Source: an uncultured Bacillota bacterium (GTDB lineage: Bacteria; Bacillota_I; Bacilli_A; RF39; UBA660). Taken from it: DNA of 6,039 nt. Made by a program: the position numbers and the translations under genes. The notes under the pieces were generated by a model. It was not told where the DNA came from. It was given only the letters and a program-made list of their open reading frames with translations, and ran no database searches. The DNA is taken from positions 1 through 6,039 of the forward strand of contig CAMWQX010000078.1 of the NCBI GenBank assembly GCA_947176475.1, given 5' to 3'. Every line of letters begins with the position of its first letter. The stretch's first letter is position 1. Below, in pieces: positions 1 to 5,480 of this stretch.

Positions 1-61
1 CCCCGACGGCATAAGCTCTCAGCCTCGGTCTCGGGGGCTGGGTGTTGTGTATAAGAGACAG
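1..61 (+). other. Residual Nextera i7 adapter and Tn5 mosaic end (non-genomic)
   Basis: This stretch is sequencing-library adapter, not organism DNA. Bases 28-61 have the 34-base length of the Nextera read-2 transposase adapter and match it at 30 of 34 positions, as I recall that sequence. The last 15 bases, ending ATAAGAGACAG, are a perfect match to the end of the Tn5 mosaic end. Bases 20-27 (CAGCCTCG) equal the i7 index I remember as N710. Bases 5-13 (GACGGCATA) match the P7 flow-cell primer in the correct register. The segment is GC-rich and directly abuts AT-rich coding sequence. The mismatches look like low-quality read-end errors. No gene start, promoter or ribosome binding site before base 62 should be believed. 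Confidence 0.96.
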
Positions 62-529
62 GTTATAGATTTAGGTTGTGGAAGTGGCAATGAAACAGTT
101 TATTTTTTGAAAAAAGGAAAAGAAGTTATAGCCGTTGATAAAGTTATAAATAAAGAATACTTTTATTCAAGAATTAAAGATGATAAAGCATTAACTTTAG
201 AGGAATGTCCTTTTGAAGATTTTAAATTTAAAAAGGTTGATGCGATATTTTCGACATTTGCTTTGTCATTCTGTGAAGTTGATAAATTTCAAAATTTATG
301 GAATAAATTATATGAATATTTACCTGTGGGAGGAATATTAGCTGCTAATTTATTTGGTGAAAGAGATTACTTTGCTAGTGATAAAGTGGTTAATGTTTTT
401 AATAAGGAAGAAGTATTAAATTTATTAAGTAATTATGATGTCATAAAGTTTAAAGAGCAAGAATATGATCAGGATGCAACAGCTAAGCATCGTCATTATT
501 ATGATTTTGTAGCTATTAAAAAGGGTTAA
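62..529 (+). CDS. Class I SAM-dependent methyltransferase, 5'-truncated
   Basis: The C-terminal 155 residues of a small cytoplasmic Rossmann-fold methyltransferase are present. The first genomic residues are VIDLGCGSGN, the glycine-rich motif I that binds S-adenosylmethionine. They are followed by EVIAVD, the end of strand 2 whose acidic residue normally holds the SAM ribose, then VDAIFSTFALSFC (strand 4 region) and GGILAANLFGERD (strand 5 region). The overall look resembles TehB/Methyltransf_11-type small-molecule methyltransferases, but the substrate cannot be read from the sequence. Motif I usually lies some 30-40 residues from the N-terminus, so about that much is missing. An in-frame GTG at 47 gives an apparent start with residues MYKRQ, but these are encoded by the adapter and must be dropped. 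The stop at 527-529 is two bases before the next ATG, so the two genes are probably co-transcribed. Confidence 0.9.
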   Translation, partial: VIDLGCGSGNETVYFLKKGKEVIAVDKVINKEYFYSRIKDDKALTLEECPFEDFKFKKVDAIFSTFALSFCEVDKFQNLWNKLYEYLPVGGILAANLFGERDYFASDKVVNVFNKEEVLNLLSNYDVIKFKEQEYDQDATAKHRHYYDFVAIKKG

Positions 530-531
530 TT

Positions 532-1002
532 ATGAAAGAGATATTATTAAGTTTTCATCCTAGAGCATATGCGCCTTTGCATGATGGAATAAAGATGTAT
601 GAATATCGAAGAAGATTCTGTAGTGAAGAGACAAAGGCATATTTATATCTAAGTGGTAAGGAAAGAAAAATTGTTGGTATAATGATGTTGGGTGAGAAAA
701 TTCGCCTTGATCAAACACGTGATGATTATTTAAATTATCCGGATACGTTAAAAAGAGTAGATGAATATATTGCTTTAGGAGATATAAATGCTATTCCTAT
801 TAAATCTTTAACTTTATTTAAAGAACCAATTAGTTTAGAAGAAATAAGAGAAAGTATTCCTGATTTTCGCCCACCACGCATGTATTATGTTTTAAATGAT
901 GATGTACTAGTAATGGCAATTCTTAAAAGTCGGGAATTAGATAAACCTCTTTTTGTTCACGAACATGAAGGCATTTATTATGATAATTTAGGTAAGTATT
1001 GA
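532..1002 (+). CDS. ASCH/PUA-like domain protein
   Basis: This is a 156-residue soluble protein. Its N-terminus, ILLSFHPRAYAPLHDGIKMY followed by EYRRRF (residues 4-29), fits the ASCH/PUA-like signature 'LLSIkP.ya..I..G.KkyEfRrr' of small beta-barrel proteins thought to bind RNA. YLYLSGKERKIVGIMMLGE (37-55) fits the next barrel strands, and FRPPRMYYVL (112-121) matches the PP-x-x-Y element common near the end of such domains. The length is typical of stand-alone family members. The ATG at 532 is supported by AAGGG at 521-525, six bases upstream and inside the end of the methyltransferase gene. The close spacing implies translation from the same mRNA, and an RNA-linked role for the pair is possible but is inference. 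The stop is TGA, which with TGG-coded Trp elsewhere argues for the standard code. Confidence 0.8.
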   Translation: MKEILLSFHPRAYAPLHDGIKMYEYRRRFCSEETKAYLYLSGKERKIVGIMMLGEKIRLDQTRDDYLNYPDTLKRVDEYIALGDINAIPIKSLTLFKEPISLEEIRESIPDFRPPRMYYVLNDDVLVMAILKSRELDKPLFVHEHEGIYYDNLGKY

Positions 1003-1041
1003 AACATAGATAAAAAAAGAAATTTAAACTAAAATCTTAAT

Positions 1042-1070
1042 TTGCTTTTTATAAAAAAAAGATTTATAAT
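1042..1070 (+). promoter_or_regulatory. Sigma-70/SigA-type promoter for the 1097 gene
   Basis: A -35-like TTGCTT (1042-1047) and a perfect -10 TATAAT (1065-1070) are separated by 17 bases. Transcription would begin near 1077, about 20 bases before the ATG at 1097. The -35 matches the consensus only in its TTG, while the -10 and the spacing are ideal. The first 17 bases of the element are repeated with one mismatch in the promoter at 1813. The 94-base gap after the ASCH gene holds no clear terminator. Confidence 0.75.
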
Positions 1071-1083
1071 ACAAACCTAATTA

Positions 1084-1089
1084 GAGGGG
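1084..1089 (+). promoter_or_regulatory. Ribosome binding site deciding the 1097 start
   Basis: GAGGGG lies seven bases before the ATG at 1097. The next in-frame ATG (1115) has no comparable purine run at the right distance, so 1097 is the better start. Confidence 0.75.
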
Positions 1090-1096
1090 AAATTTT

Positions 1097-1810
1097 ATGA
1101 AAGATAAAGGTTTTATGGTCGATTTGGCAATTTTGGGAGCTTGCTTGGCTGTATGTGTAGTTATTTGGGCTTCAGAAGGTGGAGAAAAAGAGGAAAGTCT
1201 ATATCAAAATGAAATTGTAGATGAATATCAAGATGATCCATATATTGAAGACTTATATCAAGATATAGAAAAAGAGCAAGTATTTGCTCCAAGAACTCAT
1301 TATATTTATGAACCTATATCAGAAGATGTATTTGATGGTCCTCAGGTATATGAATATCATCCAGGATATGAGCCCGTAGCATTAGATGTTTCGACATATG
1401 GAAAGTCTTTTAGACATTATGGAGGCGGAGCTATACTGTATGTTAATACAGAGGAAGTAGTCGTTCATATTAATTCTTTGAATCCAGATGATCACGAATT
1501 TGGAGTTCCGTATAGTGTTTTTGAAGAAAATTCAGATATATATGATGTAGGAGAGCATATCGTAAGTGTTATTTACGAGGAAAGTCTGTCGGGATACGAT
1601 AATGGTGTAATATCAGTTCCTGATGGGTATAAGATTGTAGGATTTGCTAATCCAACGTATGGTGAAGCTTTTAGAAATTCTAGCGGAACTATAGTTTTGT
1701 TTGTCAATACTGTACCAGTAAGTAAATATTCCGAAGGAACTTTTAAAACTCCAATAGCTGATGTAGTGCAAAAGAATTTAAATAATACAGAATATGTATT
1801 TTTGAATTAA
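1097..1810 (+). CDS. Membrane-anchored extracytoplasmic protein with two tandem repeat domains
   Basis: I do not recognise a named family for this 237-residue protein. Residues 8-25 (VDLAILGACLAVCVVIWA) form one hydrophobic helix preceded by Lys-containing MKDKGFM, so the protein is probably an N-in/C-out anchored or secreted protein. LGAC at 13-16 resembles a lipobox, but the hydrophobic run before it is too short and continues beyond it, so a lipoprotein is less likely. Residues 27-90 are acidic and Tyr-rich, probably an extended linker. The rest contains a duplicated module: residues 90-123 and 177-210 align without gaps at an 87-residue offset, sharing GY, TYG..FR...G, LxVNT and V, and a later F-x-x-P (135-138 and 216-219) also repeats. 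The gene has its own promoter at 1042 and ribosome binding site at 1084. A cell-surface binding or adhesive role would fit but is inference. Confidence 0.85.
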   Translation: MKDKGFMVDLAILGACLAVCVVIWASEGGEKEESLYQNEIVDEYQDDPYIEDLYQDIEKEQVFAPRTHYIYEPISEDVFDGPQVYEYHPGYEPVALDVSTYGKSFRHYGGGAILYVNTEEVVVHINSLNPDDHEFGVPYSVFEENSDIYDVGEHIVSVIYEESLSGYDNGVISVPDGYKIVGFANPTYGEAFRNSSGTIVLFVNTVPVSKYSEGTFKTPIADVVQKNLNNTEYVFLN

Positions 1811-1812
1811 TG

Positions 1813-1840
1813 TTGATTTTTATAAAAAATTTAGTATAAT
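1813..1840 (+). promoter_or_regulatory. Sigma-70/SigA-type promoter for the 1871 gene
   Basis: TTGATT (1813-1818) and a perfect TATAAT (1835-1840) are separated by 16 bases. The promoter begins two bases after the stop codon of the upstream gene. No terminator separates the two, so some read-through is possible. Transcription would start near 1847, which rules out translation from the ATG at 1841. Confidence 0.78.
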
Positions 1841-1858
1841 ATGTTTTTATATAGAAAT

Positions 1859-1863
1859 GGGGA
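1859..1863 (+). promoter_or_regulatory. Ribosome binding site that decides the 1871 start
   Basis: GGGGA sits seven bases before the ATG at 1871. The alternative upstream ATG at 1841 has only T/A-rich promoter sequence ahead of it and would fall before the predicted transcription start. Confidence 0.7.
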
Positions 1864-1870
1864 TGTTGTT

Positions 1871-2575
1871 ATGAAAAATATTAATTATAAAGTTGATAGA
1901 GACAATGTACATATAGGTACGATTGTTAAAGCAAAATATGTTGATACTATTGATAAATCTGCTGCTAGAATCTTGAAGTTACCAAAGAAGTTTATGGTTG
2001 CTCGTGATTGGAAGGAAGTTAGACAATCGGTTTTATTTGTTCCTGATGAAAATAAGAGAATGAATGATTTATTATATGATTCACCAGCTTATAGAGTATT
2101 AAATATTACTCCAGCACCAGAAGATCCTGATGATATAATACTTGCTTCTCCAGCGGAATTGATAGTTAATTATCCATATAATATTTCCGAGATACTTGCT
2201 TATTTGGGGTATCAAAAAGAGTTAACCTATGGAGATATTTTAAAGATAAAAAAGGTTATATTTAGTCCGGACTTTTGCGATCAATTCTGTGAATTATTCG
2301 GATTTCGTGAAACTTATCCAACAGAAGTAGAATATTATGAAAATGATGTATTAGTAGATGATCCAAAAGAAATTGAAAAGAAAATGAAGGAATTTGATAG
2401 AAGAAAAGAAATGGGAGAAAGAGGATTTTCAGGGATTGCTCAAGCTCCATTAGATTCCAAATATTTTGATATTCTTAAAGAGCATTCGGATCCAAAGTAT
2501 GCAAGTACAAAAGATGTCTTTGTTCCAAATAGGAAAATAGAAAGAAATGTTAAAAAGTTATCTTTAACAAATTAA
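1871..2575 (+). CDS. Soluble hypothetical protein, family not recognised
   Basis: From the ATG at 1871 this encodes 234 residues. The longer reading from 1841 adds ten residues (MFLYRNGDVV) encoded by promoter and leader sequence and should not be used. There is no signal peptide or transmembrane segment. The N-terminal half (about residues 14-110) alternates hydrophobic and polar stretches, as in a beta-rich or mixed domain. It contains KLPKKFMVARDW (37-48) and an Asp/Pro-rich loop, PAPEDPDD (81-88). C136 and C140 (CDQFC) are the only cysteines, a CxxxC pair that could bind metal or be redox-active. Residues 165-183 are a highly charged predicted helix (KEIEKKMKEFDRRKEMGER), and the tail is Lys/Arg-rich. 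The gene stands alone between its own promoter and a terminator. No function can be assigned; an intracellular location is likely. Confidence 0.82.
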   Translation: MKNINYKVDRDNVHIGTIVKAKYVDTIDKSAARILKLPKKFMVARDWKEVRQSVLFVPDENKRMNDLLYDSPAYRVLNITPAPEDPDDIILASPAELIVNYPYNISEILAYLGYQKELTYGDILKIKKVIFSPDFCDQFCELFGFRETYPTEVEYYENDVLVDDPKEIEKKMKEFDRRKEMGERGFSGIAQAPLDSKYFDILKEHSDPKYASTKDVFVPNRKIERNVKKLSLTN

Positions 2576-2601
2576 AACAGATTTTTAAATCTGTTTTTTT
2601 T
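2574..2601 (+). terminator. Rho-independent terminator after the 1871 gene
   Basis: AAAACAGATTT (2574-2584) is perfectly complementary to AAATCTGTTTT (2587-2597), with the central bases forming the loop, and the right arm runs into eight T residues (2594-2601). It overlaps the TAA stop codon. It cleanly separates the hypothetical gene from the operon that follows. The A-run on the left arm is short, so reverse-strand activity would be weak. Confidence 0.88.
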
Positions 2602-2610
2602 GCATTAATA

Positions 2611-2639
2611 TAGAAGTTTTAAAATATATTTAGTATAAT
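2611..2639 (+). promoter_or_regulatory. Promoter for the cysteine desulfurase operon
   Basis: A perfect -10 TATAAT (2634-2639) follows a weak -35 (TAGAAG, 2611-2616) at 17-base spacing. The twelve bases ATTTAGTATAAT also end the promoter at 1813. It lies directly downstream of the terminator, and predicted transcription begins near 2646, 24 bases before the first ATG. No promoter is obvious further into the operon, so this one probably serves all four genes. Confidence 0.68.
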
Positions 2640-2658
2640 TAAGTTAGATATAGTTATG

Positions 2659-2664
2659 AGGAGG
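2659..2664 (+). promoter_or_regulatory. Strong ribosome binding site for the 2670 gene
   Basis: A perfect AGGAGG lies five bases before the ATG at 2670 and fixes that start. Confidence 0.85.
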
Positions 2665-2669
2665 ATATT

Positions 2670-3590
2670 ATGAAAATATATGTAATGTATACAAAATCGA
2701 GTTTTACAAGTGAACAGATTAAGTCTTTAGAAAGTGTTGGAGATGTAATATTTTGTGAAGATGTTAAGAAAGATCTTAGTTATCCTTACATGAGTGATGA
2801 TGATGATAAAGTATTAATGGTTGATCCTGATTGGTATGATTGGAATATTGATAAAGGACATTTAAGTAAGATTTCTAATTTAAAGGGAGTAGCATTAGCA
2901 ACAACAGCTTATGATTGGATTGATCTTGATTATTGTAAGGAGAATAATATTGTAGTAACTAATACTCCTAAATATTCAACTTCTTCAGTTGCTGAATATG
3001 CGGTATTTTTAATGATGGCACTAGCTAAGAAGTTTCCTATGCAAATTAAGAATAATTATGAAACTAAATATAATGACGAGATGCTTAGTACAGAGATAAA
3101 GGGTAAAACGGCGGGTTTTGTAGGATTAGGTACAATTGGTGAAAAAATAGCTGATATGTGTAATGGGTTAGGAATGAATGTTATCTATTGGAATAGAAGC
3201 GAGAAGAAAAATAACTATAAAAGAGTAGAATTAGAGGAGATATTTTCATCAGCAGATTTTATCTTTCCTGCATTCAGTACTAATGATGAGACCAAGAAAT
3301 TAATAACGGATGATTTAATAAATATGATGAATAACCAATCCTTAATAAATGTTGTTAATAATTCAAAGGAAATATTTAATCATGAGTTAATGTTAGAAAA
3401 AGCTAAAGAAGGAATAGTTAATTATGCCTTTGAAAAATATGATGATAAAAATATAAGTGATTATGAAGGAAATGTCATGGTAAGTGCTCCGTATGCTTTT
3501 TATACTAAGGAATCTATTGAGAGATTAATGGCACTGTGGGTAAGTAATGCTGTTGAAACAATTAATGGCGATTGTGAAAATTCTTTATAG
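2670..3590 (+). CDS. D-2-hydroxyacid dehydrogenase family protein, probably catalytically altered
   Basis: This 306-residue cytoplasmic protein has the two-domain fold of D-isomer 2-hydroxyacid dehydrogenases (SerA/LdhA-like), at near-normal length. The substrate domain shows NNIVVTNTPKYSTSSVAEYA (92-111), matching the family's 'gI.v.n.P.ys..sVAE.a'. The nucleotide-binding motif is GFVGLGTIGEKIA (149-161). Strand 2 ends in N175-R176-S instead of an acidic residue, which in relatives favours NADP(H). The catalytic residues look lost. The Arg of the usual 'INxaRG' is replaced in LINVVNNSKEIFN (225-237), the conserved Glu region reads FEKYDDKN (254-261), and the 'TPHxAxxT' His region reads SAPYAFYT (272-279) with no His. 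A classic hydroxyacid oxidation is therefore doubtful, and ligand sensing, a structural role or different chemistry are alternatives. It is the first gene of the operon, and its stop codon overlaps the next gene's ribosome binding site. Confidence 0.88.
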   Translation: MKIYVMYTKSSFTSEQIKSLESVGDVIFCEDVKKDLSYPYMSDDDDKVLMVDPDWYDWNIDKGHLSKISNLKGVALATTAYDWIDLDYCKENNIVVTNTPKYSTSSVAEYAVFLMMALAKKFPMQIKNNYETKYNDEMLSTEIKGKTAGFVGLGTIGEKIADMCNGLGMNVIYWNRSEKKNNYKRVELEEIFSSADFIFPAFSTNDETKKLITDDLINMMNNQSLINVVNNSKEIFNHELMLEKAKEGIVNYAFEKYDDKNISDYEGNVMVSAPYAFYTKESIERLMALWVSNAVETINGDCENSL

Positions 3591-3594
3591 GAGG
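3589..3594 (+). promoter_or_regulatory. Ribosome binding site of the cysteine desulfurase, overlapping the upstream stop
   Basis: AGGAGG at 3589-3594 uses the last two bases of the upstream TAG stop and lies five bases before the ATG at 3600. This arrangement favours translational coupling of the dehydrogenase-like protein and the desulfurase. Confidence 0.85.
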
Positions 3595-3599
3595 ATTCT

Positions 3600-4739
3600 A
3601 TGCACGAAATATATTTAGACAATAATGCGACAACCAAGATTGATGAAGAAGTATTGAATGCCATGTTACCTTATTTAAAAAGTGAATTTGGTAATCCTAG
3701 TAGTCTTTATTCGATGGGGACAAAAGTTAAAGAAGAGATTGATAAAAGTAGAAAAAGTGTTGCTGATTTAATTGGTGCAAAACAAGAGGAAATAATTTTT
3801 ACTAGTTGTGCTAGTGAGAGCAATGTAACAGCTATAATGAATGCTATTAGAAGTAATGAGGGAAAGAAACATATTATTACAACGAAGGTTGAACATGCAT
3901 CGATTATGGAAACAATGCACTATTTAGAAGGTAAAGGTTATGAAATCACCTATTTGAGTGTAGATGAAAATGGAAATATCGATTTATCCGAATTAGAAAA
4001 TAGTATTAGAGAAGATACGGTTTTAATTGCTGTAATGATGGCAAATAATGAAATAGGTAATATTTATCCGGCCTCCGAAATAGGAAAAATAGCCAAAGAA
4101 CATGATATTTTATTTCATGTGGATGCAGTTCAGGCAGTCGGAAAAATAAAAATAGATGTTGAAAAAATAATCTGCGATACTTTATCAATTTCCGCACATA
4201 AGATACATGGACCAAAGGGAATAGGTGTTTTATATGTTCGCGATGGCATTCCATTTATACCACTTATTTTTGGACATCAAGAAGATAATAGACGTGGTGG
4301 AACAGAAAATACAGCTTATATTGTTGGATTAGGTGTAGCTGCAAGAAGACTTTTGGAACATATGGATGAAGATAATAAAAGAATTGAGAGATTGCGCGAT
4401 AAGTTAGAAGATGAAATTATAAGTAGCTTAGATGGAGTATTAATTTATGGCGATAAGAAAAATAGAATGCCAAATACATCAAGTATATCCTTCTTAGGTG
4501 TCGATGCCAATGAACTTATGTTTATGTTAGAAGGATTCAATATCTATGTTTCAACTGGTTCAGCTTGTAATTCAAGAGAAGCAGAACCATCGCATGTACT
4601 TAAAGCGATGAATGCTGATTTAGATAAGTACAGTCCAATAAGAGTTAGTTTAAGTGAATATACAACAGAAGATGAAATAGATGAATTTGTTAAAAAGGTA
4701 ATAAATATTGTTACAATGTTAAGACATAAAAACAAATAG
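3600..4739 (+). CDS. nifS: NifS-type cysteine desulfurase
   Basis: A full-length (379 residues) class V aminotransferase-fold enzyme that uses pyridoxal phosphate to convert L-cysteine to alanine, leaving a persulfide for Fe-S clusters, thio-modified tRNA or cofactors. Visible landmarks are the start YLDNNATT (5-12), GNPSS (31-35), the cofactor-stacking His in VEHAS (H99), HVDAVQAVGK (173-182) with D175 and Q178, the Schiff-base Lys in SAHKIHGPKG (K201), RRGGTEN (231-237), and the catalytic Cys in STGSACNSREAEPSHVL (C323). FTSCASES (67-74) and SLSEYTTEDEID (350-361) resemble Azotobacter NifS (FTSCGTES, SLSRYTTEEEID) more than IscS. No nitrogen-fixation genes are visible and no NifU/IscU scaffold lies next to it, so the symbol denotes sequence type, not a nitrogenase role. 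All key residues are present, so it should be active. It sits 9 bases after the dehydrogenase-like gene and 16 bases before the methyltransferase-like gene. Confidence 0.95.
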   Translation: MHEIYLDNNATTKIDEEVLNAMLPYLKSEFGNPSSLYSMGTKVKEEIDKSRKSVADLIGAKQEEIIFTSCASESNVTAIMNAIRSNEGKKHIITTKVEHASIMETMHYLEGKGYEITYLSVDENGNIDLSELENSIREDTVLIAVMMANNEIGNIYPASEIGKIAKEHDILFHVDAVQAVGKIKIDVEKIICDTLSISAHKIHGPKGIGVLYVRDGIPFIPLIFGHQEDNRRGGTENTAYIVGLGVAARRLLEHMDEDNKRIERLRDKLEDEIISSLDGVLIYGDKKNRMPNTSSISFLGVDANELMFMLEGFNIYVSTGSACNSREAEPSHVLKAMNADLDKYSPIRVSLSEYTTEDEIDEFVKKVINIVTMLRHKNK

Positions 4740-4755
4740 GAAAGAGAGTGAAGTT

Positions 4756-5478
4756 ATGAAAAGTTTTGATGAAATGTGGGAAGAGTTATCTCCTTATTTA
4801 ACATGTGATGTAGGATTAGATGAAGGTTATTCTGATGGAAAGTATACGAAGAGTTTTGCTAAATATTGTAAGCATATTGAAGGTATAGATATATCAGAAG
4901 ATTTCTATAAGCAAGCAGTAGTTAATTTGAAAGACTATGATAATGTAAATTTGCGTATTATGGATGCTACAAAGACAGATTATCCAGATAAATATTTTGG
5001 AGTAGTACTTAATACAAGTTTTCATGAATTTGATTTAAGTGGCAAAGAAAAGTTCTCAATGGATTTAGAGTTAAAGACAAGAATTTTAAAAGAAGCAATG
5101 CGTTTAAGTGATACTTTAGTATTTGCTGAAATTGCACCAGAAAATGTCAGTGGAGAATTATATCAAGTATTTAATCCCGTTGAGGATCATTCCTTTAGAA
5201 CAGCTGTATCTAATTTATTAATTGATAAAGTATTGAGAGATAATGGATATAAGAGAGTAATTGAAGATTATGCAGTTGATGAAATAAAGTATAATAGTCG
5301 TCAAGAATTCTTAGATGATATGATCGTTTGGTGGGAAGAAGTTAAAGTTCCAAAAGATGAAGAAGAAAAATTGGCAATGCAAGAAAAGATTGCCGAAATC
5401 TTAGAAAAGCAAAATATGTTAACGGATTTAACTTTCCACGATATATTTAGATATACGGTCTATGTAAAGGAGAATTAA
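4756..5478 (+). CDS. Class I methyltransferase-fold protein with degenerate SAM motif
   Basis: The first half of this 240-residue cytoplasmic protein follows the SAM-methyltransferase pattern. CDVGLDEGYSDGKYTKSFAK (17-36) stands where motif I should be, IEGIDIS (41-47) carries the acidic residue that normally contacts the SAM ribose (D45), NVNLRIMDATKTDYPDKY (63-80) is the motif-II/III region, and VVLNTSFHEF (83-92) the strand-4 region. Motif I is unusual, because the expected D-x-G-x-G-x-G core reads D-V-G-L-D-E-G. SAM binding is therefore uncertain. The C-terminal part (about 175-230) is rich in Glu and Lys, includes a WW pair (192-193), and has a long charged helix around 199-220. The ATG at 4756 is preceded by the purine-rich AGGAAAGAGAG from 4738. 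Its place between a cysteine desulfurase and a ferredoxin-thioredoxin gene suggests a shared pathway, possibly sulfur or Fe-S related (inference). Confidence 0.8.
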   Translation: MKSFDEMWEELSPYLTCDVGLDEGYSDGKYTKSFAKYCKHIEGIDISEDFYKQAVVNLKDYDNVNLRIMDATKTDYPDKYFGVVLNTSFHEFDLSGKEKFSMDLELKTRILKEAMRLSDTLVFAEIAPENVSGELYQVFNPVEDHSFRTAVSNLLIDKVLRDNGYKRVIEDYAVDEIKYNSRQEFLDDMIVWWEEVKVPKDEEEKLAMQEKIAEILEKQNMLTDLTFHDIFRYTVYVKEN

Positions 5479-5480
5479 GA

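Noticed and set aside
1032..1065. Inverted repeat AAATCTT/AAGATTT around the 1042 promoter as terminator or operator
   Set aside because: The arms are only seven bases of AT-rich sequence 20 bases apart with no following T-run, so it is close to chance expectation in this composition.
1136..1147. Lipobox LGAC in the anchored protein
   Set aside because: Only a few hydrophobic residues precede it, an Asp interrupts that stretch, and hydrophobicity continues well past the Cys, so a transmembrane anchor fits better.
2262..2450. 62-codon reverse-strand open frame
   Set aside because: It lies wholly inside the 1871-2575 gene, has no ribosome binding site or promoter, and its Phe/Leu/His-rich composition is that expected from the antisense of an AT-rich gene.
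3807..3809. Extra cysteine (C70) in the desulfurase phosphate-binding loop, FTSCASES
   Set aside because: It first looked like an unusual Gly-to-Cys change relative to IscS (TSGATES), but Azotobacter NifS has FTSCGTES, so this is a normal NifS-type feature.
4006..4254. 82-codon reverse-strand open frame
   Set aside because: It is antisense to the core of the cysteine desulfurase gene, whose motifs are unmistakable on the + strand.
4544..4735. 63-codon reverse-strand open frame
   Set aside because: It is antisense to the desulfurase C-terminus including the catalytic Cys region, with no translation signals of its own.
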